This document shows positions 53,839-64,000 of a stretch of 64,000 nt of DNA, in pieces. The position numbers and the translations under genes were made by a program. Under the pieces are notes generated by a model. The model was given only the letters and a program-made list of their open reading frames with translations, was not told the origin of the DNA and searched no databases. Source of the DNA: Puccinia triticina (Eukaryota > Basidiomycota > Pucciniomycetes > Pucciniales > Pucciniaceae); assembly GCF_026914185.1 (NCBI RefSeq), contig NC_070569.1, forward strand, positions 4,030,001-4,094,000, read 5' to 3'. The stretch's first letter is position 1. Each line of letters begins with the position of its first letter.

Positions 53839-55878
53839 ATGAATCAACCAGCCAGCACCAACGACCCCAACAGCAGCAGCAGCAGCACCAAGCCAGCCTC
53901 ACAGCCCATCTCAATCGACTCACTCCAACTCCCACTGCTATCGATCACCTCACCCACCTCGCCTAGCCAATCACCCACAGAGCAGCCCACTACCAACATC
54001 CCACCCTCAAAACCCACATCCTCAACACTATCATCATCCTCAACAGCAGCATCAACATCAGCAACAACAACAAACGCAACTGCCCCCACCTCAGACTATT
54101 CACCATCCTCTTCACCCACCTCATCATCCGCCGCCTCATCCTCATCCATCACAACCAACACAACCACCCACTCATGCTCAAACTCGGTCAGCCCAACGCT
54201 CATCAAACTTCCCGCTAGCGTCCCCCACTCCATCCAACAGCAACATAACCCATCAAAACCCAGCCATCGACAACATCCCGGGAACCCTGGCGGGGTCAAG
54301 GTCCCGCCCGGTCTGGTTGCCAAAATGGCAGCCGTCAGTCTTTTTTTCATCAACTCTTCTCAAGAACAGATAATGATGATCGTCTGCTTCCTAAAATCTC
54401 GGAAATTCATTGCTCTCCTTTCAGATGACCAAGCGCAAGGATAACCTCCCATCCTCCTCCTCAATGCCACACAACCAACGATTGGATCCCATGGCCTTCA
54501 TGGGCGATCGACCGTCGGCAAACAGCGCCCTCAACATCAACACGCTCGCCCGACCGAGCCCGAGTCCATCGGGCATGCTGACGCCATCGATGAGCACCCG
54601 GCGAGCCAAGCCAATGATGAAGCTCGGAGACATGCACCAATCCCCCTCATCCTCCTCATCCTCAATGAACAGCCAAACTAAGTTCTTATCCGTCTCGGGC
54701 GCTGCCGCTTCGACCCCGTTCGCTAACTTCAGTAAGATCGTCGATCCCTCCGGACGACTCAACTTCGGCGGAAAGGCAGTCGTCCATTCCCATGGCGTCG
54801 ACTTCTCTAACGGTTCCTCTTTCTCTATCAACATGAACGAACTGACTCTCATGGAAGAATTGGGTAAAGGTAATTATGGCACCGTCCAGAAAGTCTTCCA
54901 TAAACCTACCAAGGTGGTCATGGCTATGAAAGTCAGTGTAAACAATCTTTCTTTCTTTCTTTTTGGTGACTGTCGCGTTTGGGATCCATTGATTGACTCT
55001 TTCGATCCGACTCTTTTGGCTGATTCATATGGGACTAGGAAATTAGACTAGAATTGGATGATTCCAAGCTCAAGGCGATCCTAACCGAACTCGACATCTT
55101 ACATCGGGCGACCTCAGACACGATCGTCGAGTTCTATGGGGCGTTTTTCATCGAGTCTTGTGTCTACTACTGCATGGAGTATATGGACGCCGGCAGTTTG
55201 GACAAGCTGGCCGGCGCTGATGTCCCCGAGCCCGTACTAGCGAGAGTCACCGGTAGGGTCGTCGAGGGGTTGAGGTTCCTCAAGGATGAGTTACAGACTA
55301 TTCATCGAGGTAAGGGAGAGAGTTTTATCAAACCCCTGTCCTCGGTTTGGAGTGATGACTAAGTTATTCATATCGGAACCTCTGGCACAGACGTCAAGCC
55401 GACGAATGTCTTGATCAACCAGAAGGGGGAGACCAAGCTGTGTGATTTCGGAGTGTCGGGACAACTGGAGCGATCGTTAGCGAAGACGAACATTGGATGT
55501 CAGTCATACATGGCTCCGGAGCGGATCCAGGGGGAGCGGACGGGGGAGGTGAACACGTACACGGTCTCATCGGACGTCTGGTCCTTGGGAATCTCGATTA
55601 TCGAGTTTGCAATCGGCCATTACCCTTATCCGCCCGAGACTTACTCGAATATTTTCGCCCAACTCAACGCTATCGTCCATGGCGAATCCCCCTCGCTTCC
55701 GGCAGACCTCTACTCGAATGTCGCGATCGACTTCGTTAGCCAATGTCTCATCAAAAACCCCAAGGATCGTCCTACTTATAACGACCTTCTTCAACACCCG
55801 TTTCTCCGTGAGGAAGCTAAGAACCACGTCGATATGGTCGCCTGGGTCGCTACTGCTATCCAACAGGTTAAGAAATAG
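53839..55878 (+). CDS. PBS2: MAP kinase kinase, Pbs2-like
   Basis: Exons 53839-54333, 54425-54931, 55039-55309 and 55391-55878, giving 586 residues. It would phosphorylate the Hog1-type MAPK in the osmostress pathway in the cytoplasm. The first 250 residues are Ser/Thr/Pro/Gln-rich and disordered, with LVAKMAA at the first exon junction as in other Pbs2 proteins. The kinase domain has GKGNYG (312-317), the ATP-binding lysine in VMAMK (334), HRDVKPTN (423-430), DFG (443-445) and the activation loop SGQLERSLAKTNIGC with Ser453 and Thr457, spaced as in the Pbs2 phosphorylation pair. APERI and SDVWSLG follow. The start at 53839 is the first in-frame ATG after a stop at 53740; an upstream exon cannot be excluded. 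Two of three donors are GTCAGT. Confidence 0.9.
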
Positions 55879-56943
55879 ACCCCCCTCACCCTCAACCGCT
55901 TTTATTCAATTCATATTTTCCTCACCAATCCAGCTTCTTTTCTTTCCCGTTCTCTCTTGCTCTTTTGTTTGTATGTTTCCCTTTTGTGCCTCTATGTATG
56001 TGTTTGCGTGCGTGCGTGTGTGTGATTCATTGATTAATATATATTGAAATATATATACAAATGATATGTAAACTCTTCCTTCTTCATTGCTTTTCTATCT
56101 TCCTTTTTGGTATGTATATGGGGTAGTCATAATAACAACATAGTTTTAGTGTTTGATTTTTGAATACATTTGGTTGCTAGTTTTTGTTTTCCATGCCATC
56201 GTGGTTTGTCCCTCTCATGGATAGTTCGGTGACCTTTCACAAGTAGATGAACTCGAGATTGCTGCTGCACTTTTGAGGGCTTCAAATATGTATACTGGTA
56301 GACTAGCAGTACAGTGCTAACTTGACACAAGTCCCGTTGGTTCAGGGGGCAAGCGGCTGGGCTGAAGCCCGCAGCGGGGGCGCCCTCTGAAAGATGGACT
56401 CATGAATCATCCTGAATTATCCCCATCTTTTGGCTAAAGCAAAGTCCTCTGTAACAGGGGGGGGGGGGGGGGGGATGCTGTCCCACAGGGACCCTCCAAA
56501 GGAGGGACTTTTATGCTAAGTCAACTCTTCCCCCTGAGAGAATTGGGAAACTGGCATTTTCAAATTGCTATAGCAGCACTATTTCTCATTAGAGGGGTTC
56601 ACAATAGAATTAAAAAAAATCAGAGCCCATTTTAAGGCACTTATGAGCAAATTTTTAAAATTTGGTTAATCTATCCACATTTGGGTGTTCCTTGGCAATC
56701 AGAACAACTTTTACATTTTTTAAAGTTTTTCATAAAGGTGTTGGCCCTTAAAATGGCTCTAGAGTTTTATCAAAATTATGTTGTGACCCCCCCCCCCCCG
56801 CCCTATTGGGTGATTGGGTATTGGGGGAACAAAATATGAACAAGACCTTGGTCTTTCAACATATTTTTCAATTTTTTGGGGGGCCTGTGGTGGCACTCAA
56901 CCTCATTTTTTGTGACCACCATTGGTTCTTCTTCATCCCATAT
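55879..56943. other. intergenic with poly-G and poly-C runs
   Basis: No gene seen. The first 150 bp are pyrimidine-rich with a TATATATTGAAATATATATA dyad near 56037-56056, probably 3' UTR. A G tract of about 18 lies at 56457-56474 and a C tract of 10 near 56789-56798. Confidence 0.55.
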
Positions 56944-56945
56944 TA

Positions 56946-58372
56946 CAGCCATTCCAAAAAAGCTTGGCTTTGTTGGAAGGAATTTCCACCCAAACTTTGT
57001 CTTGGATTTGCCAATAATCACTGGCAAGGTTGGACATATGTATATTCATGCCCACCTCATTCTTATATGCAGGGTGCATATACAGCAGCCAGATGCCCTC
57101 AATCATCTCCTTCCTTTCATTTTTTCCTAATTCTGATTTCAGAATCAAGCGATTTGGCTGATTTTACCATGGATGGCACACTGATCCTGTTTGCAAGGTT
57201 GGATGGTCCCAGCGGCCGGTGTGTTTTTTTTTCCGCTACCAAACGGCTCAATTGGTGGGATCCTGCAAGCAACTGCTCTTGCAGGTCTGGATATCATGTG
57301 TCCAACCTTGATGTTGGATGCACATACATTGGCAAATCCAGAAGGAATTTGTGAGCCTGAGTCTCTATAGTGACAGCAGGACACAAGAAATGGGGGGGCA
57401 ATAGTTGGATTTCTTGGGATAAAGAAATTACAACTATAAAAGAAAAAAAGAGAAAGAGAGAGAGAAACCAAGCAGGATAAGAAGGAAGAGAAGTACTAGG
57501 TTATTCTAGTGGGAATGCACATCCACTGGCAATGCTACTCTTCAGAAGAGTGCTGCTAATCTGTGCAAGAAGTGCTACAGCTTCCTCTCAGGAGGGTATC
57601 TGGATTAGATAAGTCTTAATCCAGCCACAGTTTTTTAGACTTCTCTCTGGACAGTCAAGGTTCTTAATGGGAAACCTGAGGGACAGCCCTGAACCTAGAT
57701 TTTGAGGCAAAGGCCTGATGATAAGAAGGGACAGCCCTGTGATCAAGATGGAGGCAAAGGCCTATAGATTTGGAGGGACAGCCCTGTGATCAAGGAGGAA
57801 GCAAAGCAAGAAGAAAAGGCAGATCCAGCAAGACACAGAGTTGTACCTCTGAGATAAACAAGGTTCAGTGAAAGAGGTTACTTACTGTCAATATCCTAGG
57901 CGCCTGTGACGGTAGGTATACTGGGAGTATAGTAGGCTCTTTGGTGGTGATCCTGGAGTTATCTGGGTGGTGGTTCTGGTGTGCTTAAGTCTGTGGATCC
58001 GCCTCAGGCAAGGGGGATCCTGACTACGAAAATTTTCACAGTTTGCTTATGTAATTTACATATGTACATGTGGTTTGGCGCGCCTAGTAGTGCTGACACG
58101 TCACAACTGCGCAAGGGCGCTACAACTCAGTAACTCAGGGAAGGAGTATAGTTACAATGAATTGGTAAGTTGTAACTAGGGTTAAAATTGCATGAGGAAA
58201 CAGAATATGAAGTCAAAACAGGGATATCTCTTAAGATGAAAAAGATATAAAGTAATTTATATGTAACAAAGGTAGAACAGGCAGCTTTTAGGTCAGCTGT
58301 GATGACTCTAAGGCTGACAGAATTTCCAGTGCAAATTCCTTCCAAAGAAGCCAAGCTTTTTTGGAATGGCTG
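56946..58372. mobile_element. TA-flanked TIR element with a solo LTR inside
   Basis: CAGCCATTCCAAAAAAGCTT at the left (with TA at 56944-56945) is complemented at the right by AAGCTTTTTTGGAATGGCTG (TA at 58373-58374). The inner arms match for about 90 bp (GGATTTGCCAAT, CAAGGTTGGACA) if the LTR at 57350-58319 is removed. TA duplication and CAG ends suggest a Tc1/mariner-type non-autonomous element. Before the LTR insertion it was about 450 bp. Confidence 0.8.
57350..58319. mobile_element. solo LTR, family L1, second copy
   Basis: TGTGAGCCTGAGTCTCTATA to AAGGCTGACA, with target duplication GAATT (57345-57349 and 58320-58324). It is collinear with 10864-12152 except that it lacks the insertion there and carries three copies of a roughly 50-bp repeat with GGGACAGCCCTG (about 57670-57800). 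It has inserted into the right arm of the TIR element. Confidence 0.95.
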
Positions 58373-58374
58373 TA

Positions 58375-59387
58375 CGCAACTTACACTATACAGATTCCAA
58401 AACTCGCAGTGTTACAACAATGATTGCAGATTGCTGAAATGGGTTGGAGATGTGAAGAATAGAGGGATAGGTTGGGGCATGATAGAAATGAAAACTAGAG
58501 GAAAGAATAATATTCAAGAAAAAGTGAGTGAGAAGGATTGTGAAAAACAGCCCACCCAAATCCTTCATTCTCTCAGTCTGTAGGGTCCACATAGCCTGTA
58601 AGTCTCTCCCTCTGGTTAGTCAAATGCAACAAGTGCTTTACCACTCTACAGGTAGGAGGGAGGTACTTAGTCAAGTTAGAATTTTTGGCTGTATCAGTTT
58701 GACCTGTTTGTGTTATGGTCTAGTTTGTGGAAAGAAAGAGGAAGTCTGGGGTTCTGGATTGGTTGTAGATTGCAGGATGGGGAGGCAGTCTGAATCTTCA
58801 GCCTCTTGAACCTTGTGAGTGTGGTCCGTGACATGTATGTGCAAGCTATGTACATATGGCCCGCATTACAGCTCATAACGGTTTCTGGGAGATTTGTCCA
58901 ATTCTCTCTCATGTCCACATCCAGCATCTGGGGACCCAATCAGCGGGTGCGGTGCCGGGTCCCCCGGGTTCACCAGCACACTCTCTACTGCTGGGCCAAA
59001 ATTTGTTCTTTTACTTTCCTTGAGCAATCTAACAAGTTTGCATGATCCACCAAGGCATGATTGAGTATGGCAAGATTTGTTTCTTCTCTTGAGATATGGG
59101 ATCACAAACACATCTGGAAATGCTAAAAATGAAACATCAGCAAGCATGAGTTACAATTCTAATTTTGAACCGGTTAACCTGGGCAAAAAAATGGAAATAC
59201 ACAACTTTTCAACACCATTGGACTACAGCTACAACAAAGGAAAGCAAGTCCCAGCAAAAAAAATCTGTTAAATGGTTTTACAACAATGTCATGACTGATG
59301 AATTCTTTGAACAGGATGATTAAAACTCTTCAAACTGAAGTTGATGATACATTTGCACATCAGCAGAGGGCTGAGTATGGAAGGAGT
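58375..59387. other. intergenic, no gene recognised
   Basis: Short frames on both strands lack domains. The final 100 bp before 59388 should be the 3' UTR of PEP carboxykinase. Confidence 0.5.
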
Positions 59388-61780
59388 CTAGACTTGAGGG
59401 CCAGCATCTTTGACATCTTGAGATACCTCTTTCTCGTACTTCTTGAAAGCGTCTTTAAACATAGTAGCTAACTTCTTTCTGTCGGTTTCAAAAGTTGAAG
59501 TGTTTTTCCATGCCTTGGCTGGATTCAGCACGGTGTCGGGTACCTCTGGTAAAGTCTTGGGGATAGAAAGGTTGAAAACATCGAAGTTCTCAAACTCGGC
59601 TTTAGCCAAGCTTCCGTCGTGAATCGCATCGATCAGCTTTCGAGTGTACTTGAGAGAGCATCGCGACCCTACTCCGAACTTGCCTCCAACCTGGAAATTG
59701 TTCTAAATCAGTTTAGTCCAATGCTCGCGCAAGATAAAGGAAGCGTACCCATCCAGTGTTGATAAGCCAGCACTTAGCTTGTACTTTGTCCATTCTTTCA
59801 GCCAACATGGTCGCATATTTCGAAGGATGAAGAACTATGAACGGTTGGCCGAAGCAGGTGGAAAACGTTGGAGTGGGTCTGTGTGAACAAATCCGATAAA
59901 TATTAACATGGTGCTGACTACCGCCTTTCCGGAGTGTGGAATTCTTACTCGGTAACACCATCTTCAGTTCCCGGGGTCTTTGACGTGTAGCCCATCAAAA
60001 ACCAATATTGGGCTTGCGCACGAGTAAGCAAAGAGACGGGTGGCAATATGCCATACGCATCGCAAGTGAGATAAACCACGTTTGAGGGCTGCGCGGTTGA
60101 CAAACACGGGATCTTGGCGTTTGGGATGAACTGCAACAAGTAACCAAGGAATTTAGATTGTAGCCCCAGCTTCAACCCCTCTAACTGAGTGAGCTCACCT
60201 CGATGGGATAGGCACATCGCGTATTTTCAGTTATGCTAGCGTCGTCATAGCATGGCTGTCTAGAGTCTCCATCATAAACGACATTTTCGAGGATAGCCCC
60301 AAACCGAATGGCTCGGTAGATATCCGGCTCTTTTTCTGCACTTAAACCGATACATTTGGCGTAACATCCGCCTTCGATGTTGAAAACACCCTACAAAGGA
60401 GAAGTTCAAGCTCCAGGGAATGAGCTTATGTTGAGAACTGGCCTGCGAAGCGATATTTGACTTACGTTGTCAGACCACACGTGTTCATCATCGCCAATGA
60501 GCATGCGAGCTGGGTCAGCAGACAAAGTAGTTTTCCCAGTGCCCGAAAGACCAAAGAACAAGGAAACGTCCCCGTTCGGTCCTTCGTTAGCCGAAGAATG
60601 CAATGATAGCTGGCCAAACTTGACTGGTTGAAGGTAATGCTGCAAGAGAGTTGCACTTTGGTTGGCGAAAACCCAAATACAAGGCAAACCGCAGAACAAA
60701 ATCTAACCATGACTGAAAAGATCCCTTTCTTCATTTCGCCAGCGTATTCAGTTCCAAGAATGACCATTTCTCGCCTCTTGAAATTGATTTCAACCGAAGT
60801 GGCCGAAGTCATTCCACTCGTGAAACGATTCGCGGGGAATTGGCCAGCGTTGTAAATGGTGAAATCAGGTTCACCAAAATCTTCTAAATCGGCTTCGGTG
60901 GGTCGAATAAGCACTGATGTTCGAGAAAAATCATGTGAGTCTCAGAATTTCCTATCGTATCCAAATCAAAAAGAAAACAGCTGACTATTGGTCATGAAGA
61001 GTGCATGATAGGCACGGGCGCAAATAACTCGAACTTTGATTCGGTATTTTGGATCCCACTGAAAGTGAGAGGACCAAATAAGATAGTCAGCAGAATTTCA
61101 AGATGGGATTGGCCAACTCGACTGACTCCAGCAAAACCATCAAAGACGTAGACATTTTCTCTCGTGTTGAGATAATCGATGGCACGCTCCCGATTGATTT
61201 CGAACGTGTGCTCGTCCATCTTGATGTTGACGCTTCCCCACCAGACATGGTCCTTACTGGTCTCCTCATAAACGATTCGTTTATCCTTGGGAGATCTTCC
61301 CGTTTTCTTACCAGAGAAATTAATCAACGCTCCAGATGCCGAGATAATTGCTCCTTCATTTCTGATCGCATCTTCGTATAGTTGGGCAACCGGCGCATTA
61401 CGTTTGATGTGCTGTTAATCATGGTAAAAAGTATTTGAAGCGAGTCAGTCAAATCCTCATCTGCCGTAAATAGTCTGTGATCGGCGGTCTAGCCAGGCTA
61501 CCAAGTTCATAAGTACGTACAATTTTGTCCATGTCAAATCCAGCCTCGGAAAACATCTTCAAGTCTTTGCCAACCAGATGATAATGAGGCATTCCACTGA
61601 TGTCATATCAAAGGCGTTCAGTTTGACTGGAATATAGGCCCATGTGTGATGCGAATAAGCTGACCTAGACACATGACTGCTGGACTCCTCATAAACGGCC
61701 ATTGGGGTGCCAGTTCTGGTGAGAGGGGATCCGGTGCGAGCCAAGGGAGATCCAGCATGACCATGAAGTAGATGTGCCAT
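59388..61780 (-). CDS. PCK1: phosphoenolpyruvate carboxykinase (ATP)
   Basis: Ten exons: 61665-61780, 61521-61596, 61127-61411, 60986-61058, 60708-60913, 60466-60639, 60199-60390, 59949-60130, 59749-59878 and 59388-59690, giving 578 residues; all junctions keep frame. The enzyme converts oxaloacetate and ATP to phosphoenolpyruvate, the committed step of gluconeogenesis, in the cytosol. Key motifs: [36 protein letters not shown], the P-loop [14 protein letters not shown] (GLSGTGKT at 282-289), the metal-site [32 protein letters not shown], and [20 protein letters not shown] near the end. The family is usually about 540-550 aa; the extra N-terminus contains a repeat of SPLxRTG. Rust fungi rely on this enzyme when growing on lipid reserves (inference). 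Three of nine donors start GTCAG. Confidence 0.97.
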
Positions 61781-63583
61781 CTTGCTTGCTTGGTGGTGAT
61801 GATAGTTTGAATGGATTGGAGAACGACTATAAGAAGGTAGACAAGCAAGGGGAGTAAGACAAGGCTGTACTTTTGGGGGTTGGAGCCAGCGATAAGATCG
61901 CAATATGAATTCAATTTTCGGGCGTCCAAGACGAGGAATGAGGAAGGAGCCTTCAGAGAATCGGTGAGGAGACTGGGTTCCTTATTTCAACCTCCGCCGA
62001 GATTGAAAAACTCCGCTATATTTGTCAGTCGGGCAGTGCTCAGCCGGAGTTGCAGGATAGCTTAGAGGCAGTGGTCGAAGAGAGGATGAGGATGGATGGA
62101 TAAAGGAGGTTGCTGCTGGATGAGTTGAGGAAGAGAACTGTGGTGATCGAAGTTAAAGTACAGCTCGATGACGTGTTTAGAGTTGCTTTCTGATTTGCGG
62201 CACGGAGATTCGAGGTAAGAGCAAGACTATTCGGGATTACGTGTCGGTATAAGATACCCCGCCAACTTTAACTGCTGGGACAAGTTGGTCCGAGCAGTTT
62301 ATATCGGACTGCTTTGCCCGAGCAAGCCCGAGCAGTCACTGCACCAAGCGGGTGCCAGCTGGTGAGGCTGCTCGGCAAGTTGTCCGAGCAGTTAACGTTG
62401 GCAGTGATAGGCGAGATAAAGAAGCGTATGGACTTATCCGATAGCACACCGTTCAAGCTATCCACTTGCCTCCTTCAGAATCGGGACCCTTGAGATCACC
62501 AGGGCGCACCGAGTCACTGCCCGACACCCGACAAAGCCCAGCTTGCAAGTTTTAATGCGCGGAAGAGATCCGACTGTGACTGAAAGTGCATGGCTTCATA
62601 TTTACATTCTGGGCAACCGCACAGCGCTGTGAGTCGGATCTGAGTTTGAAGCAGTCTGCAGAGTCCAGGCTGGTCACTGGTTCAGTTGCCCCAGAGCATA
62701 AGAACATGGAAGCAAACATCTCCCAGCAGGCAGCTTTCAGGTCGAACTTGGGGAAATCCCAGCTTCTGCGGGGAGACGGGGCAGCGGATGCCTTCTCTTC
62801 CAAACGTACTTCGGCTGTACACCCACGTTCGCTTTCAGACAGGGATGATTCGGTGTGTTGAGGCTGGGAAAAAGGAACAGTGCGCGCTAGTGACCGCTTG
62901 GCTACCAGTCGGCACTAAACTGTCAACATGGTGAAAGCCCTCAGGGTGAAGGACATTTTCCTGTTAGGGTAAGTGTATGTATACAACGTATCTGTGATTT
63001 AAGCACTCCCAAGTGGGTCCGAACTGTATACGGAATCAGCTGACTATGGCTACAAATTACAAAGTATTTTCTGACCAAGTATAGCAGCTGGGTAGCTGGC
63101 TTCAGGATTGAGAAAATCAAACCATGACCAAAGAGGCAACCTGATATCTGACTGATGTCTCCTGTGGCAGCGTCCATGAATATGGGATGTGATTGTGAGG
63201 CATGTGAATGGCCGGCCACTCTACTCCCTAACCGACTCTTCATCTGTTGGAGCATGGGGTCTGTATCAATAAATCTTTCCGGGGAATCCACCCTTGGAAT
63301 CCGAGGGCCCCAAAAAAACTGGCAGTGCCATTTTTTCTTCTAGAAATTAATATTCAAAAATCCCAGATAGTGTCTTTAAAAGGCTAAGCCCAACAGTCAG
63401 GCGGGTTTGGCTTGACTTAAATTCATCTCGATGGTCAGAGAGAAGTAGGGGCTCGAGCTTTCCCAATTCTTCTTGGCATTGCTTGAACTTGATGGAACAC
63501 AAAGCACAATATCAAGGAGAATACTTTGGTAATTCTAAATATAGGCCCTGTTTAAGTACTCAGTCTCCACGTGGTCGCAAGGA
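61781..63583. other. upstream region of PEP carboxykinase, no other gene
   Basis: The stretch 61781-62260 should hold the PCK1 promoter and 5' UTR; it is pyrimidine-rich on the minus strand near the start codon. 62270-62400 contains several CCGAGCAG motifs in both orientations. Longer frames (62586-62861, 62941-63291) have no recognisable domain. Confidence 0.5.
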
Positions 63584-63925
63584 AGGGCCTGTACACAGTT
63601 CCATGTAGAGATTGTCATTTGGCACCTGTTGGGGGGTACCTGTCACACTTCAAACCATGCTATCCACACAACCAGGCACCAGCAATGCAGGCAGAGGATG
63701 CAGTAATCAACCCATGGAACTTCCATGGGCTTCAATTTTGAAAATTGTATACATTTTTGGTCCTCTACACAAAAAGTGAAAAATAAATGAAGGGTTCAAT
63801 TGTTGAAATGCTTCACATTTAAGCCCCAAGACTAAGTTTTGGTGATGGTCAGTTTTAGTCCAAAGAAATCTTGAGAGAAATAAATTTGGAAAAATGGAAT
63901 TTTCATGCCCTATGGTACAGGCCTG
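63584..63925. mobile_element. possible Harbinger-type MITE
   Basis: AAGGGCCTGTACACAG at the left and CTATGGTACAGGCC at the right are imperfect inverted ends, similar to the Harbinger terminus GGGCCTGTACCATA at 34847. No target duplication could be confirmed and there is no coding sequence. Confidence 0.35.
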
Positions 63926-64000
63926 GGAGGGCACTTGGCCACCCATTTTCAGGCAAACTTAACACAATTCCCCCTGGTGGGACTTGGAGGCTTGCTGTGG

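Noticed and set aside
53844..54353. Minus-strand valine/glutamate-rich ORFs opposite the MAPKK N-terminus
   Set aside because: They are the antisense reading of Ser/Thr/Pro codons in the real gene.

Overview
The window is nuclear DNA of a filamentous basidiomycete, most likely a rust fungus (Pucciniales). That inference rests on three things: short-intron, many-exon genes for a fungal riboflavin synthase, a Pbs2-type MAPKK and an ATP-type PEP carboxykinase; very low gene density; and deep nesting of Ty3/gypsy, hAT, PIF/Harbinger, CACTA-like and foldback elements. There are no bacterial-style operons. All gene models were read by eye from splice signals, frame continuity and remembered family motifs.

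Layout. 1-3.73 kb: a 173-bp satellite array running off the left edge. 3.7-20.1 kb: a mobile-element district holding foldback elements (4173-4916, 6414-7815, 8941-10133, 18679-20068), a solo LTR (10864-12152) and a hAT transposon on the minus strand (13336-17316) that itself contains other repeats. 20.4-24.5 kb: a gene island on the minus strand with an L-type lectin cargo receptor (20423-22333) and riboflavin synthase (23367-24475). 24.5-27.7 kb: non-coding. 27.7-51.75 kb: one badly broken Ty3/gypsy retrotransposon whose frame can be followed across several insertions: a 3.1-kb Helitron-like insert, a Harbinger fragment, a block with a spliced hypothetical gene, a block with a complete 4-kb hAT element and a second gypsy LTR, and a 4.3-kb CACTA-like element. 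The last carries intron-containing fragments of NAD-isocitrate dehydrogenase and a WD40 (PWP2-like) gene. 51.7-53.1 kb: repeat debris and two small MITEs. 53.8-55.9 kb: a Pbs2-like MAPKK on the plus strand. 56.9-58.4 kb: a TIR element with a solo LTR inside. 59.4-61.8 kb: PEP carboxykinase on the minus strand. 61.8-64 kb: no gene seen.

The four cellular genes belong to unrelated housekeeping or signalling functions: ER-Golgi cargo sorting, flavin synthesis, osmostress MAPK signalling and gluconeogenesis. Nothing suggests a functional cluster.

The most unusual signal is a set of foldback elements filled with dozens of 43-46-bp units, each centred on the dyad ATGACCGG-N6-CCGGTCAT. Elements with unrelated terminal repeats share this unit. 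Other notable signals are gene-fragment capture at 46.3-50.6 kb, a high share of GTCAG donor sites among the introns, and a small mobile repeat for which the window supplies an empty-site control.
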